64,000 nucleotides of DNA from NCBI RefSeq assembly GCF_963678635.1, contig NC_087071.1:7331624-7395623 (forward strand). The letters run 5' to 3'. The stretch is from Symsagittifera roscoffensis (Eukaryota; Xenacoelomorpha; Acoela; Convolutidae). Position 1 is the stretch's first letter; each line of letters opens with the position of its first letter. The notes under the pieces are model-generated. The model did no database searches. It saw nothing but the letters and a program-made list of their open reading frames with translations, and had not been told where the DNA came from. Made by a program: the position numbers and the translations under genes. Positions 51,940-61,084 of the stretch are shown here, one piece after another.

Positions 51940-54486
51940 ATGAAGTCTGCGCACCAGGCGATGAGGAAAAATTTTCATTTGCCTCTCCATCTTACAGCGA
52001 GCAATAGGTGGATCACGACAGCGCAGGTTGTTTGCTGAGTAGGTAGAACGTGTCGGAACTAAATCTTACAACAGATGATCAGAACCTGTTTGGAGGATTG
52101 CATCGTACAGTTTTTCGTCAGTTCTTCTAATAGTTGCAGATATTGGTTCATAAGTATCAGTAACGCCGAGACTTTTTGCACGTCTTTGAAACAAATTTTT
52201 CTTCTCTAGATCTTTAACATTTGAACCACCCCAAACTTTAATGCCAAGAAAAGCTTTGGGAGAATAAAAGCACGATACACAATAGCAAGTTCGTCCTTCG
52301 AATAACCGTTTTTACCAAGGCGCCAGATTGAAAAAAGTATAGATTTCGATTGTTTAACAGCTTTGTCAATATGCTTAGAAAAGCCAAACTTGGAGTCAAT
52401 CGTAAACCCCAGCACTTTGAGGTCATCAACACACCCAATGCCCTCAACCATATGTATGGAATTACTGTCACTATGGTTGAAAAAGGTACGCATTTCCTTG
52501 GAAGATTTCTGAATATTGAGAAACAATTTTCTTGCGTCAAATTGGCGACAGAGCGAACTAATAACTTCCCGAGCATTGTCAGCGCTATTGCAGCCAGCTA
52601 CAAGAGGATTGTTGTCGTCAGCATAAGTTGATAACGTGGTGGAAATATCTGAAACATCCATATCATGGGTAGAGCCATTGTAAAGAGGCTGACCAAGGAC
52701 AGTGCCCTGAGGGACACCCTGACTAGTATACAAAACAGTTGAATCCAAGCTATTGAGAGAAGTATAATTGGCTCCATTTCGCAAGAAGTTAATGATTACG
52801 TTGACAACCGCAGGATCGACTACTGGGACATTATTCATTACTCCTTCTATAACACTCTTGTGGGAAATAGTATCAAAAGCATTTGACATATCTAAAGAAA
52901 AGAAGCGAACATCAACATAGTTTTCACGGAAATTCCAGTGATGGTGTTGCAGCCTAATGAGCATACAGGAAATAGAAAAATGTTCACGAAAACCATACTG
53001 GTTACGTGTAAGCCATCTGTTATAAGGGCCTTGCAGATAGTTCTGCTAAATTAACCTTTCAAACACTCTGAACATAACAGAAGTAACAGAGAAAGGCCTC
53101 AAATCCTTTGGCTGCTTTGGAGACGACACTTTTGGCAAGGGAGATCTGTTTGCAAGCTTCCAAAATTTCCAAGCACAAGTTGAACATATGTCAATAAATT
53201 TCGGCCAAATTGTAAGCATTGTCCTTAAAGACCCAAAACGGCAGAGCGTCCGGGTCAGTAGCGGTGCGCCTAATGCATTTCATGTCATTTAATATTTGCA
53301 AGAGCGAAAACTGAGGACCGTCATTTGTAGTCTCCAAATAAGTAGGCTTGAATGGGCCTCCAGAAGCAGTGGAGATGCCATTATAGTACTGGTTAAGCTG
53401 CTCAGCCGAAAAAGCACCGGTGCGATCTGGGGCTATTGTTTTCTTATTCATTAAAGCATTCATACGCTGCCACCAGTTTCGACCACTGGAATCAGAAAAG
53501 GCACGTTTAGTAATTAACATACGAACTTGAAGGTCGACAGCATTCGCCTCCGCAAGTTTACCTCGACGTGTATGTCGATGCTTCTTCCTCAAAAGATATT
53601 TAATAACCGGAGTCATAAAAGGTGAATCCTTTGAGCTAAGAAGATCACGTTTCAAATGACAGGCGACCTTATACAGATTCAGAAGCTCGTTAGAAAGTTG
53701 CCCTAACAACACATTTGGATCGTTGTAGTTAAGAAAAAAACTTAAATCATGGGTATACAGCAATTATTTCAAATAATTTTTGTTGGCAAATCTATGGTAA
53801 CGACAGTAAGCAACCTTCTTTTCAGATTGTTCAAAACCATGATAAGCAACCTAACCCACATGATCCGTTCTCAGAGTAGACGTAAATCGTTCAATACCAC
53901 TGAAAAAAATTTCATCCGAACACAATATTTTGTCAAGTCTATTATTCCCGCGTGTAGGTTCCGTACAAACATCGTAAAAACCGCAATCTAATACGAGGTC
54001 ATCAGTATCCAAGTTATTGAAATCCCCACAGAGTGAAACAATTGACGAGGGGTTCTGGTCCCTGAAGATAATGATGGAATGTGAGCTATGCATTTCTAGC
54101 TGGCGGCCATACGTAGCATCAGGTGGGAAATAAACCGAACATACCTACAAATATTTATTTGCTACGCTAACTGACAGCTACAGAATTTCATATGGATCAC
54201 AATAATGACAAGTCCACCGATCACTGACAATACCTTCACCAACAAAAATATAGACACCGCCGCTGGTGGTTTTGTTAGAGTTCAACGAACTGCGGTCTTT
54301 CCTAAATATATTATACCCAGGAATAGCAATAAAAGAATTTTCAATTTCTGTGGTTAACCAAGACTCAGTTATACAGATAATATCAAATCCGTGATAACTG
54401 GCATCTTACTGTAGTTCATAAATGGCATTATGTTTTTTCAATGAATGGGCATTCAGCAAACAGAGAGTAATTTTGGGGTTGGCTAT
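51940..54486 (-). pseudogene. LINE 2 ORF2: APE endonuclease and reverse transcriptase (broken)
   Basis: Endonuclease signs in order are LNAHSLKKHNAIYEL near 54450, CITESWLTTE near 54375, GGVYIFVGEG near 54265, LCGDFNNLD near 54025 and LRTDHVG near 53860. RT signs are DPDALPFWVFKDNAYNLAE near 53230, FSLDMSNAFDTISH (motif A) near 52880, QGVPQGTVLGQPLYN near 52700 and STYADDNNPLVAG (motif C) near 52630. The C-terminal part (LGFTIDSKFGFSKHIDKAVK; then RRAKSLGVTDTYEPI near 52170) reaches about 51940. Stops or shifts occur near 54420, 54170, 53050 and 52205. The RT core itself, 252 codons, is open. Confidence 0.8.
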
Positions 54487-55284
54487 TCAAAACACATGTT
54501 CTTTGCGATCCAGATACAATTTGAAATCTCTAACTCTCAGTCTATCCTTTGAGATACCGGTTTCGACAAGTTTATAACGTTCAGAGAGAATACGCGACTC
54601 CACTTTCTTTTCGTCAACAGTAAGCTCTCTGGATAAGTAGATGCGATCAGAATAATCTTTCAAGATATACGATTTAGCCAGCAACTTACGAACCAGCCAT
54701 GGATTCTTAAACTTCACCAGCAAGGTTTTCGGCCTGGTAGCATCAGATCGATACTTTCCCTAACGAAAGGAATCAGTAATAGGCTCATTGACAGGCTCTC
54801 CCAAATACTTCATAACTTTTCTGACTGCTTGAATGTCTGAACCCACTCTGTCATGCAATTTTTGATTGGAAGGTTCAGGCACGCCATTTATTCTTATTCT
54901 CATTTTAATTTGATCATCAGGTGTAACAGGCGTTGATGTGTGGCCATTTACAGTTGTCTTTGTATCAGTGGATACAGATGCTGCTTCAAGATTGATGACT
55001 TCAGTTTTGATAGAATCTAGAGAAGTTTCAATAGACTTAACTCGAATGGACGTCTTCATTTCTGTCTTGGCATCGTCAAGGCAGTTCGCACAGGCCCACA
55101 TAATCCCACGAACCGATGATAGATGGTCGTAAATCTGCTGCGGTATATCCGTACACGTCCGATGCCACCACTCGCCACACCTATCGCATTGCACTCTTTC
55201 GTCTTGCTTCTTCACGGCTGCGTTGCAAGAAGTACAAGAAGAATTTTGAGCACTCTTCAAGCGTCCACGAGTCCCCGTCATCAT
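54487..55284 (-). pseudogene. LINE 2 ORF1: PHD finger, coiled coil and ORF1 core
   Basis: From the start at 55284, CTSC, then QCDRCGEWWHRTC and WACANC form a complete PHD finger (residues about 17-68: C-x2-C, C-x2-C, H-x2-C, C-x2-C). A helical linker (KTSIRVKSIETSLDSIKTEV) follows, then MRIRINGVPEP and VRKVMKYLGEPVNEPITDSF. The frame stops at 54760 and the remainder (MLVKFKNPWLVRKLLAKSYI; LSRELTVDEKKVESRILSER) is in the next segment to 54487. PHD fingers usually bind histone H3 tails, which could direct insertion. One frame break separates the two halves. Confidence 0.75.
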
Positions 55285-55768
55285 AACATATGAAACTATT
55301 TATTAAAAATATCACAACAAAAATAAACTTATTAAATAAACAGAAGTGATTGCACTTACTTATGAGTTTCCAATGGTTTTTTGAATAGGTGAAATGACGA
55401 TGGACTAGTGTAATAATTTCACCATAACAATATTTGACCTCATGGTTGAAAAAACCTGCTCGATTGTGTTCAGATTTCAGCTCCAATTCAGCACTCTGGT
55501 ACAGCTTCAAATATTCCTTGAGCTGCTCCGGGTCGATTTGCGTGCTCTTGGAGAGTAGCCGTTTTGTAGCTGGAATATTGAGAACTCCTGTGCCGAGAAG
55601 CTGACTAAACAAGTCGGGCGTTCCTTCCTTTCTGCAATAGACGATCGCTAATATCTGCTGCTTCTTCAACTTCAAATAGTTTGTCAGCTCCTCGACACCG
55701 GTTGGGCGATAGTTGTTTGTTCTGTGGCTGCTAATGGTGTTGTTCACCACGTCGTGCCACACAACCAC
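55181..55768 (-). CDS. Unrecognised reading frame overlapping LINE 2 start
   Basis: The first about 130 codons look protein-like: VVWHDVVNNTISSHRTNNYR, LTNYLKLKKQQILAIVYCRK, TPDLFSQLLGTGVLNIPATK, DPEQLKEYLKLYQSAELELK. The alternation of strand and helix suggests a small alpha/beta fold. A related reading continues upstream to about 55860 through a stop (LLEDSPMK). The last third is merely the antisense side of LINE 2 ORF1. The stretch EHNRAGFFNHEVKYCYGEII is encoded again, nearly unchanged, at 63060-63120. It may be an accessory gene of one of the elements or a host exon. I give no function. Confidence 0.35.
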   Translation of the reverse strand: MVVWHDVVNNTISSHRTNNYRPTGVEELTNYLKLKKQQILAIVYCRKEGTPDLFSQLLGTGVLNIPATKRLLSKSTQIDPEQLKEYLKLYQSAELELKSEHNRAGFFNHEVKYCYGEIITLVHRHFTYSKNHWKLISKCNHFCLFNKFIFVVIFLINSFICYDDGDSWTLEECSKFFLYFLQRSREEARRKSAMR

Positions 55769-56020
55769 TTTTTTCTACTTCATTGGACTGTCTTCCAGTA
55801 ATCGTCGGAGGTTCTTTCTTTGGTTCAGCAAGTTGTTATTAAGGGATTGGCCAGGAATTGCTGTAACAAGGCTCTCGTATTGCTTTGTTCCACATGTGTT
55901 AAGGGTGTTAATGTTACACTGGTGTTAGTTTTCTCCCAACCCTTCCTTCCCAATCATCATACGCTTTTTAAGTTCGTTCAAGTGATTGCAATTACTTCTT
56001 AGTTTCCATTGGTTTTTCGA
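55347..56020. repeat. Pair of about 40-bp direct repeats, 0.63 kb apart
   Basis: AAGTGATTGC followed by an ACTT..TTAGTTTCCA-type stretch and TGGTTTTT occurs at about 55347-55386 and 55979-56020. The two copies bracket the unrecognised reading frame. They could be the ends of an inserted unit. Confidence 0.5.
55412..55472. repeat. 61-bp direct repeat, copy 1
   Basis: It matches 63060-63120 at 58 of 61 positions by eye, in the same orientation. It lies inside the unrecognised frame 55181-55768. Confidence 0.8.
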
Positions 56021-56171
56021 AAAAAAAAACAAACTAAATTACAAAAGGGGCCTTTCCGTTTAGTAACGGTAAGTGCACAAGCTGGATAGGGCCATACCAG
56101 CGATATAAAAATGCATATATATTATCAATGAAGTCATAAATCAGCATTAAATGCATCGTCGTAATGTTAAT

Positions 56172-57047
56172 TTATCTTAGCCGTCCTTCCTCTGCAATAG
56201 CGCTTATGGAGTTGTCGATAAATTGAGCTTTGCGTAGCGATCTGCACCCCCTTATACAAAAAATAGAGCTCCTATGGAGCGCGAAGCTTATTTTAGTTCG
56301 TATGTAGTTTATAGATTCTGGATAGCTTTCTTGTCTTTTTTCACTTAGTTTTTCGGCCAATCGCTGCATCGTCCGCGTGGCTGTTGGAGCAGCACCACCG
56401 GTGCATCCAAAAATAAGCGGGCAGAAGCTACTCTGCTCTACGTTTAAAGTTCTTTGCTGATATTTGGAGTTCTTCAGCGTTTCGTGATATTTGTATGCAT
56501 CCTTATGCAGTTTTCGCGATGTTTTGGCATGGGGGTTGAAAGTTTTCACATCAAAGAAAGCGCGGCTGAATCGTGAACCCCAGAGTCCGTTTGCCTTAAG
56601 GTCAAGTCGTGCCTCATCTTCAGTTGTAGTTGAATTGTTGACAAAGCTTTCGCCTTGCAACGGCTGAAGTTTCGGCTCAATCTCGACGTCATTGCAAATC
56701 TCGTTCATGAGGTTGGCGAATGTGTCTCTTATTTCATTGTGTCTTATGTGTGTGTAACCACCCTTTGCACAATGAAGCGCATGTGTCAAGTTAAAATCAG
56801 CACCACATGCACACGAGAGTGGGGTTTTGGTTGGTTCCCATCCGTATCTTAAGTAAATACCATCTCTGAACTCTGATTTGTTCAAGTTGAAGTTGTATCT
56901 GCTCAGTGGTAGAGCATTGAGCCAGTTAGAGGCTCCCTTTTCAGAGGCCAGGTCGATTGCGTATTTATCTGTTTCATTTAAGGAGTTAATGACGTTTGTT
57001 TTTTTTCGATTTGTTCTATCAGTTTTCAATTTTTTGATTTCGTACAT
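56172..57047 (-). pseudogene. ORF2 C-terminal part: Cys-His site and restriction-like endonuclease
   Basis: Residues 79-93 carry SCACGADFNLTHALHC, a C-x-C...H...C zinc site typical of this class. It is followed by RHNEIRD (residues 102-108). The endonuclease core continues with EARLDLKANGLWG (Asp 149) and FFDVKTFNPHA (Asp 166-x-Lys 168), the D...DxK pattern of PD-(D/E)XK nucleases. The C-terminus contains LIFGCTGGAAPTATRTMQRL. The segment is open over 291 codons and looks intact. Its frame overlaps the preceding RT frame by about 20 codons, so a frameshift joins them. It would nick target DNA to prime reverse transcription. Confidence 0.8.
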
Positions 57048-58494
57048 ATTTTTTCTTGCTGTGTTACTGCTGTAATAGGATCATGAGATTCCAGTACCAG
57101 TGATGTTTCCTTAGACCATTCTAGGTAGCTTTCATGATCGGATGGCAGCTTGATGTTAAGTCCGCCCATTTTAAGGGTTAAGGAAGATATCTCACGGAAC
57201 TGGGGGTTTAAAGTGTCTTTACCGACTAGATTAGGTAATAATTGTTCTTTGATAATGTTTTCACATATTTCTAAGTTTTCCATAGTGTTAGGCGTTGTCC
57301 TGGCAAGAAATGAAAGCTTTTCTTGAACTCCTTTAGTATTGCAGGCATAAACGTTTTGAGGGGAGGTTTTAGCAACTTTCGTTAGTTTTTTCAAAATTTT
57401 GATTTGCTCATTCTGTTGAATTTCGAGGAACTTTTTACATTCAGATTCTGTTCCTATAACTGAACCAAGCACTCGGGCTCCTGCCTTTATAGTGATTCCT
57501 GTATTTGCGAAGATTTTCTGAGCTTCACCGAGTTTTTCCTCGTTGACAATGAGTTGGCATTTGGATGCTTTCACGTGGTAGCCGAAAATGGTAGCCGTGA
57601 TGCTTTCACGTGGTAGTCGTGATACAATTTTATCGAGGACGGTTCGTAGATTTCTTAATTTACCGACTGCGTTTCCGTCGTCTGCGTACCATTTCTGGGT
57701 TACATCGTCTACTGATAAGAGTTTTATGAGGGGTATTATGGCTAGACCGTACATGGCCATTGCTAGTGGATCCCCCTGGGTTGTCCCTTCTTGAGAGTAG
57801 ATTGTTTTTTTTTGTTAACGAATAGTTTAGATGGATTGGAGTAGGAGTTCTTAATCGCTATTAAAAGGGAAGGGCAGGTGTTTTCGATGTTTTTTAATGC
57901 CAGCTTTCGGTTCAGCGAGTTGAAAGCGTTTTCGGCATCTATCAGTAAAATAGCATCGGCGGAAGTTTTGCTGAATTGATCTCTTAGCGTGTGGATCGCA
58001 TATTCAATGCCACATTTTTGTCCTAGGCAGAGTTGGTAGTTTAAACCGAGCGACATGAGTTCGTTTTTCAGGCATTTAGTTATTGTTCGCCCCATTATCC
58101 TACGCATAACTTCTCCTATGCCAATGGGTCTTACCCCTGGATTCTTATCTAAGGGTATTAATCTGCATGCGTTATATGGTTCCATTAGTTCTGGATTTAG
58201 TTCTTCTGTTGCCAATTTTTCGGCAATTTTAGCAATTGTTTTTGAAATTTCAACTGATTGTTGCCCGAAGTGTGTCAGAATACGTCTCCATTCATTCGTA
58301 TCGAGGCCAGATGGTCCATGCGATCCGTGCGTTCTCATGGCTGCCCTCTTGATATGTTGACCGTTTATCTGATCAAATATCGATGGATGGAAGGGAATTG
58401 TTTTGTTTGAGACTGGTGTAATATAGTTCTCATTAATTGGTTTAGATGGTGGTTGTTTCTCTATGAGAGTCTGTTCTACTGTCTTACCTTTGAC
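57026..58494 (-). pseudogene. ORF2 middle part: reverse transcriptase (frameshifted)
   Basis: HGSHGPSGLDTNEWRRILTH, IPLDKNPGVRPIGIGEVMRR and ILLIDAENAFNSLNR (motif A, Asp present) occur in the frame ending at 57763. Motif B (EGTTQGDPLAMAMYGLA) is split: a T9 run near 57805-57813 shifts the frame just before it. Motif C is KWYADDGNAVGKL near 57685, with both Asp present, in the frame 57760-57026. A 35-bp local duplication (57564-57598 and onward) lies in the thumb region. Apart from the frameshift the catalytic core is complete. Confidence 0.8.
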
Positions 58495-58750
58495 GCCCCC
58501 ACAAGGTAGACACCTCTCCGTGGTGTGGGGGATCAACGTCTTCGGACGGCAAAGTCTACCGGCTACGAGCCCTCCATACCCAACTAGGAGCTTCATGCGA
58601 GGTGCAGCTGGCGTCAAACACTGCCGACATAGAAAAACGCTTCAACGTTGTCCCTCATGCGCAGCTATTCAAAACGCTTAATAACAGTTGGGCCCAAGAG
58701 CTCTGGATTGGACATAGAGTGGACTCGCTTAACTAATTAACTAAAAATTC
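58495..58750. mobile_element. 256-bp insertion with 8-bp target-site duplication (SINE or MITE like)
   Basis: CCTTTGAC occurs at 58487-58494 and 58751-58758, directly flanking the segment. Without it, the ORF2 frame on both sides would join in a conserved region (GVLSLDEIVKG before, GKTVEQTL after). The insert starts GCCCCCACAAGGTAG and ends in an AT-rich tail (ACTAATTAACTAAAAATTC). No terminal inverted repeats and no clear pol III A/B boxes are visible. An 8-bp duplication fits a hAT-type element or a SINE. It introduces stops. Confidence 0.65.
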
Positions 58751-59346
58751 CCTTTGACAATCTCGTCGAGCGAAAGAACGCCTTTAGATGTGTCTGTTAG
58801 TTTTGCAATTGCGCTTGATATTTTTCCAGTATTCATTAGTTTGTTGAACTGTTGTGCTTCACTTTCAGTTTTGCTTGTACTTCCTTTCAACAAGCACATT
58901 TGCAGTGCCTTTCCTTCGTTATATAGTCCATCCAGGTCTCCGTCTTGCCATTGCTTAAGTCGCCTTGCCATTGTCTTGGATAAAGATCCATCAATTTCGG
59001 ACTTTGTTTTGCACAGTAATAAGTGTGGAAAAATCATTGCTGCGTGCATTGCGAAGGTATTTTCGTTGTTTTCTATTAGGCTGTTCAAAGTTCTATTGAG
59101 GGTTTCAATAAAGTTATAACCAACTTTATTTTTGACAAGATCATAAAGACCGGTTTCCAGTGGACCACTTCGGTGTATAATTTCATGGTGGTTTCTATGA
59201 GTTCTGGACAGGGGTTTGACCATGGGTCTTGTATTGTTCTGGGTTCTATAGTGGAAGACTCTCCTGAGTTTTGTGAGTGTGGGGCAGTGGAAGGGTGAGG
59301 GTGCATTTGGGGGAGCGTGGTTGTAGCTAGGGTTGGGGGATTGCAT
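58741..59346 (-). pseudogene. ORF2 N-terminal part: helical region
   Basis: After a Pro/His-rich start, the segment is helical and conserved-looking: GLYDLVKNKVGYNFIETLNR, FAMHAAMIFPHLLLCKTKSE, RRLKQWQDGDLDGLYNEGKA. It ends with GVLSLDEIVKGNF at a stop caused by the insertion at 58495-58750. A similar helical block before the RT is common in LINEs of this kind. Its biochemical role is unknown. The first ATG is not certain, as the frame is open only from about 59346. Confidence 0.6.
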
Positions 59347-59372
59347 TCATGCTTGTCGTTAGCTGAATGAAA

Positions 59373-60092
59373 TTAGGAGGTGCAGCGATGACAACTGAAA
59401 TCGTCATAGTGATCACTGCTGCGGGCTAGGGCGCTGCATTTTACATGCATGTAGCCTGGGCATGTGAAGCACCAAACACCTCCGCCTCGCAGGCTGCTTT
59501 CACAAATAAGGCAGTGTGTTTGAGTAGCCATTTTAGGAAGGACGGCGGTGTCAAGTTCGCGAGAGAATTTATAGATTGAATTTGCAAGAAAGTTTGTAAA
59601 GAAATCATTACCGTAGAACGAGAAATGGATGCCATCACGGCAGAACATTTGAGGGGTTAGATTTAGGTTGAGTTTAGGCGAAACAATAAGTGTATGGGGG
59701 TGTACAAATCTTTTTATCAAATTAAACAGCTCATGATTATGAATATAAATTTTGCGGTTTACTTCGGAAATATTACAGTTCTGAATTGTTTTGCGGATGA
59801 TCAGTGACTTGGGCTGAAACTTGTTAGTGACAAGGTTAATCAAGTTTTTCCAGTGCTGTTCTAATTCCTGTGGATGCAGCCTGTTGTCATTGTATCCAGC
59901 AACTATTGTTACTGTATTTAGGCGCTTTGGTCTGTATTGTAAAACTGTTTCAAACAGATCATGAAGCGTTGCGCCGCGGTAGGAGTGAAGTGTTGCTTTT
60001 AATAGAGCTGGTTTGATATATTTGGTCCTTGAAGTCCCGATAACTAGTTTCTGTGAGAACTCAGGGATGCGTCTTGCCTGGAATCGCGGCAT
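59373..60092 (-). CDS. ORF1: SGNH hydrolase fused to a PHD finger
   Basis: The frame of about 239 codons is intact from ATG at 60092. Numbering from one codon upstream, SGNH blocks are LVIGTSRTKYI (GTS at 20-22), GATLHDLF (41-48), VAGYNDNRL (GYND 67-70) and RDGIHFSFYG (DGIH 154-157): nucleophile Ser, Asn and the Asp/His pair are all present. The C-terminus (195-238) is a complete PHD finger, CLIC, CFTC, HVKC and CHRC. Esterase and PHD domains in ORF1 are known from CR1-group LINEs (Kapitonov and Jurka); here they precede a restriction-like-endonuclease LINE. It lies 26 bp upstream of ORF2. Confidence 0.8.
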   Translation of the reverse strand: MPRFQARRIPEFSQKLVIGTSRTKYIKPALLKATLHSYRGATLHDLFETVLQYRPKRLNTVTIVAGYNDNRLHPQELEQHWKNLINLVTNKFQPKSLIIRKTIQNCNISEVNRKIYIHNHELFNLIKRFVHPHTLIVSPKLNLNLTPQMFCRDGIHFSFYGNDFFTNFLANSIYKFSRELDTAVLPKMATQTHCLICESSLRGGGVWCFTCPGYMHVKCSALARSSDHYDDFSCHRCTS

Positions 60093-60230
60093 CAACCTGA
60101 AACACAGACAACTGGGGCGAGAAAGGAAGCTCTTTGGGATGATTTATGAATACTTTCACTTAGGGTTTAAAATTGCTGAGGCAAAGGCGATGAAAAGGAA
60201 AAAAAGGAGTGGTACAACCTGACGTCGATT

Positions 60231-60361
60231 TGGAGGTCGATTCACCAGCTCACTCTTTCTTGCGTCTAGTTACGCCAGGGAAACTTCACTCACCTACGGC
60301 TGGGACGGCGAGATTTGGTAAGATAACCAGAAGAGGAAAGCCCAGCGCGCATATGATATGA
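60231..60361 (+). other. Spacer between two divergent retroelements
   Basis: This short stretch lies between the 5' end of the minus-strand LINE and the first open codons of the Penelope-like element. No gene or motif is assigned. Confidence 0.4.
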
Positions 60362-61084
60362 AAACACACAAGCGGTAAATTTGAACAAAGAAATCTATTT
60401 AATAACTCCTTCAAGGCAAACAAGGCAAGGACAGATGAGAAAAACGTTGATGTCAAACTAGAAAGGGCGAGAGGCGCAGTACAGAGGGGTGTAGATGAGA
60501 AGTTTTGGCCTTCGGTAATTAAATATATAAGTCTTAGGGGACAAAGGCAAACAGCAACAGTCAAAGAGACCCATCAGAAGAAGCTAATGAAACTATCAGA
60601 AAGGCAAGACCGACCTCTAGGGAAGCAAGGTGAGGGTTCGGTAAGAGCTCTTGATGATGTTGAATTACCAAATTGAGTACAACAAGTGTTGGCAATAGGG
60701 CCAAAGCATCCCGTCAGGGATAAATTTAATGAGACGCACTTTCTCGCCGACATTGACATCTTTCTATCGGATCTCAAAAATCGTAAAGTCCCCGGGGAGG
60801 CCCTTTGTGAGATCGAAGCTGTGGCAAAAGCCTATGCTAAAAGTGTGAAACAAACACCATCTGACAAAGGCGTTGAAAAGGCCCGAAAGTATCTGAAGAG
60901 TAATGGATTAGCTGCGGTACCGTATGACAAAGGCGTGGGTTTTTGTGTAATGAGAAAGGACACCTACGAGAACAAATTGTCGGATACATTAGATTCAAAT
61001 CACTTCAGCAAAAGTAAAGCTCTACGCAAGGATGAGGTCTACTGGGGGGCAGCCCGCCAGGCTTTATGGGTTGGCGAAAGTGCA
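60362..61084 (+). pseudogene. PLE protein: N-terminal region
   Basis: The frame is open from 60362 apart from one TGA at 60674. Conserved Penelope-like features are LAIGPKHPVRDKFNETHFLA, FLSDLKNRKV and AVPYDKGVGFCVMRKDTYEN (the segment before RT motif 1). It is linked to the RT by overlap with the next frame at 61032-61084. The N-terminal domain of these proteins is thought to help RNA binding. Confidence 0.7.

Larger units (their letters stand above)
51859..55310 (-). mobile_element. LINE 2: PHD/APE/RT non-LTR retrotransposon
   Basis: The element has ORF1 (PHD plus coiled coil plus RNA-binding-type region), APE endonuclease, RT and a C-terminal region, and ends in a (TAGA)n microsatellite at 51859-51884. 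The layout is the same as LINE 1, but amino-acid identity is low, so it is a different family of the same broad group. The 5' boundary is only known to lie beyond 55284. Confidence 0.8.
56020..60230 (-). mobile_element. Non-LTR retroelement with restriction-like endonuclease
   Basis: On the minus strand: ORF1 (SGNH hydrolase plus PHD), then ORF2 with a helical N-terminal region, RT, a Cys-His site and a C-terminal restriction-like (PD-(D/E)XK type) endonuclease, then a short 3' UTR. This endonuclease type marks R2/NeSL/CRE-grade LINEs, as opposed to the APE type. ORF2 has frameshifts and a 256-bp insertion. The exact ends are unclear; a T-run near 56020 may mark the 3' end. Confidence 0.75.

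Noticed and set aside
58495-58750. Insert as a 5S rRNA or tRNA-derived SINE head
   Set aside because: I looked for 5S internal control boxes and tRNA A/B boxes on both strands and found only weak partial matches.
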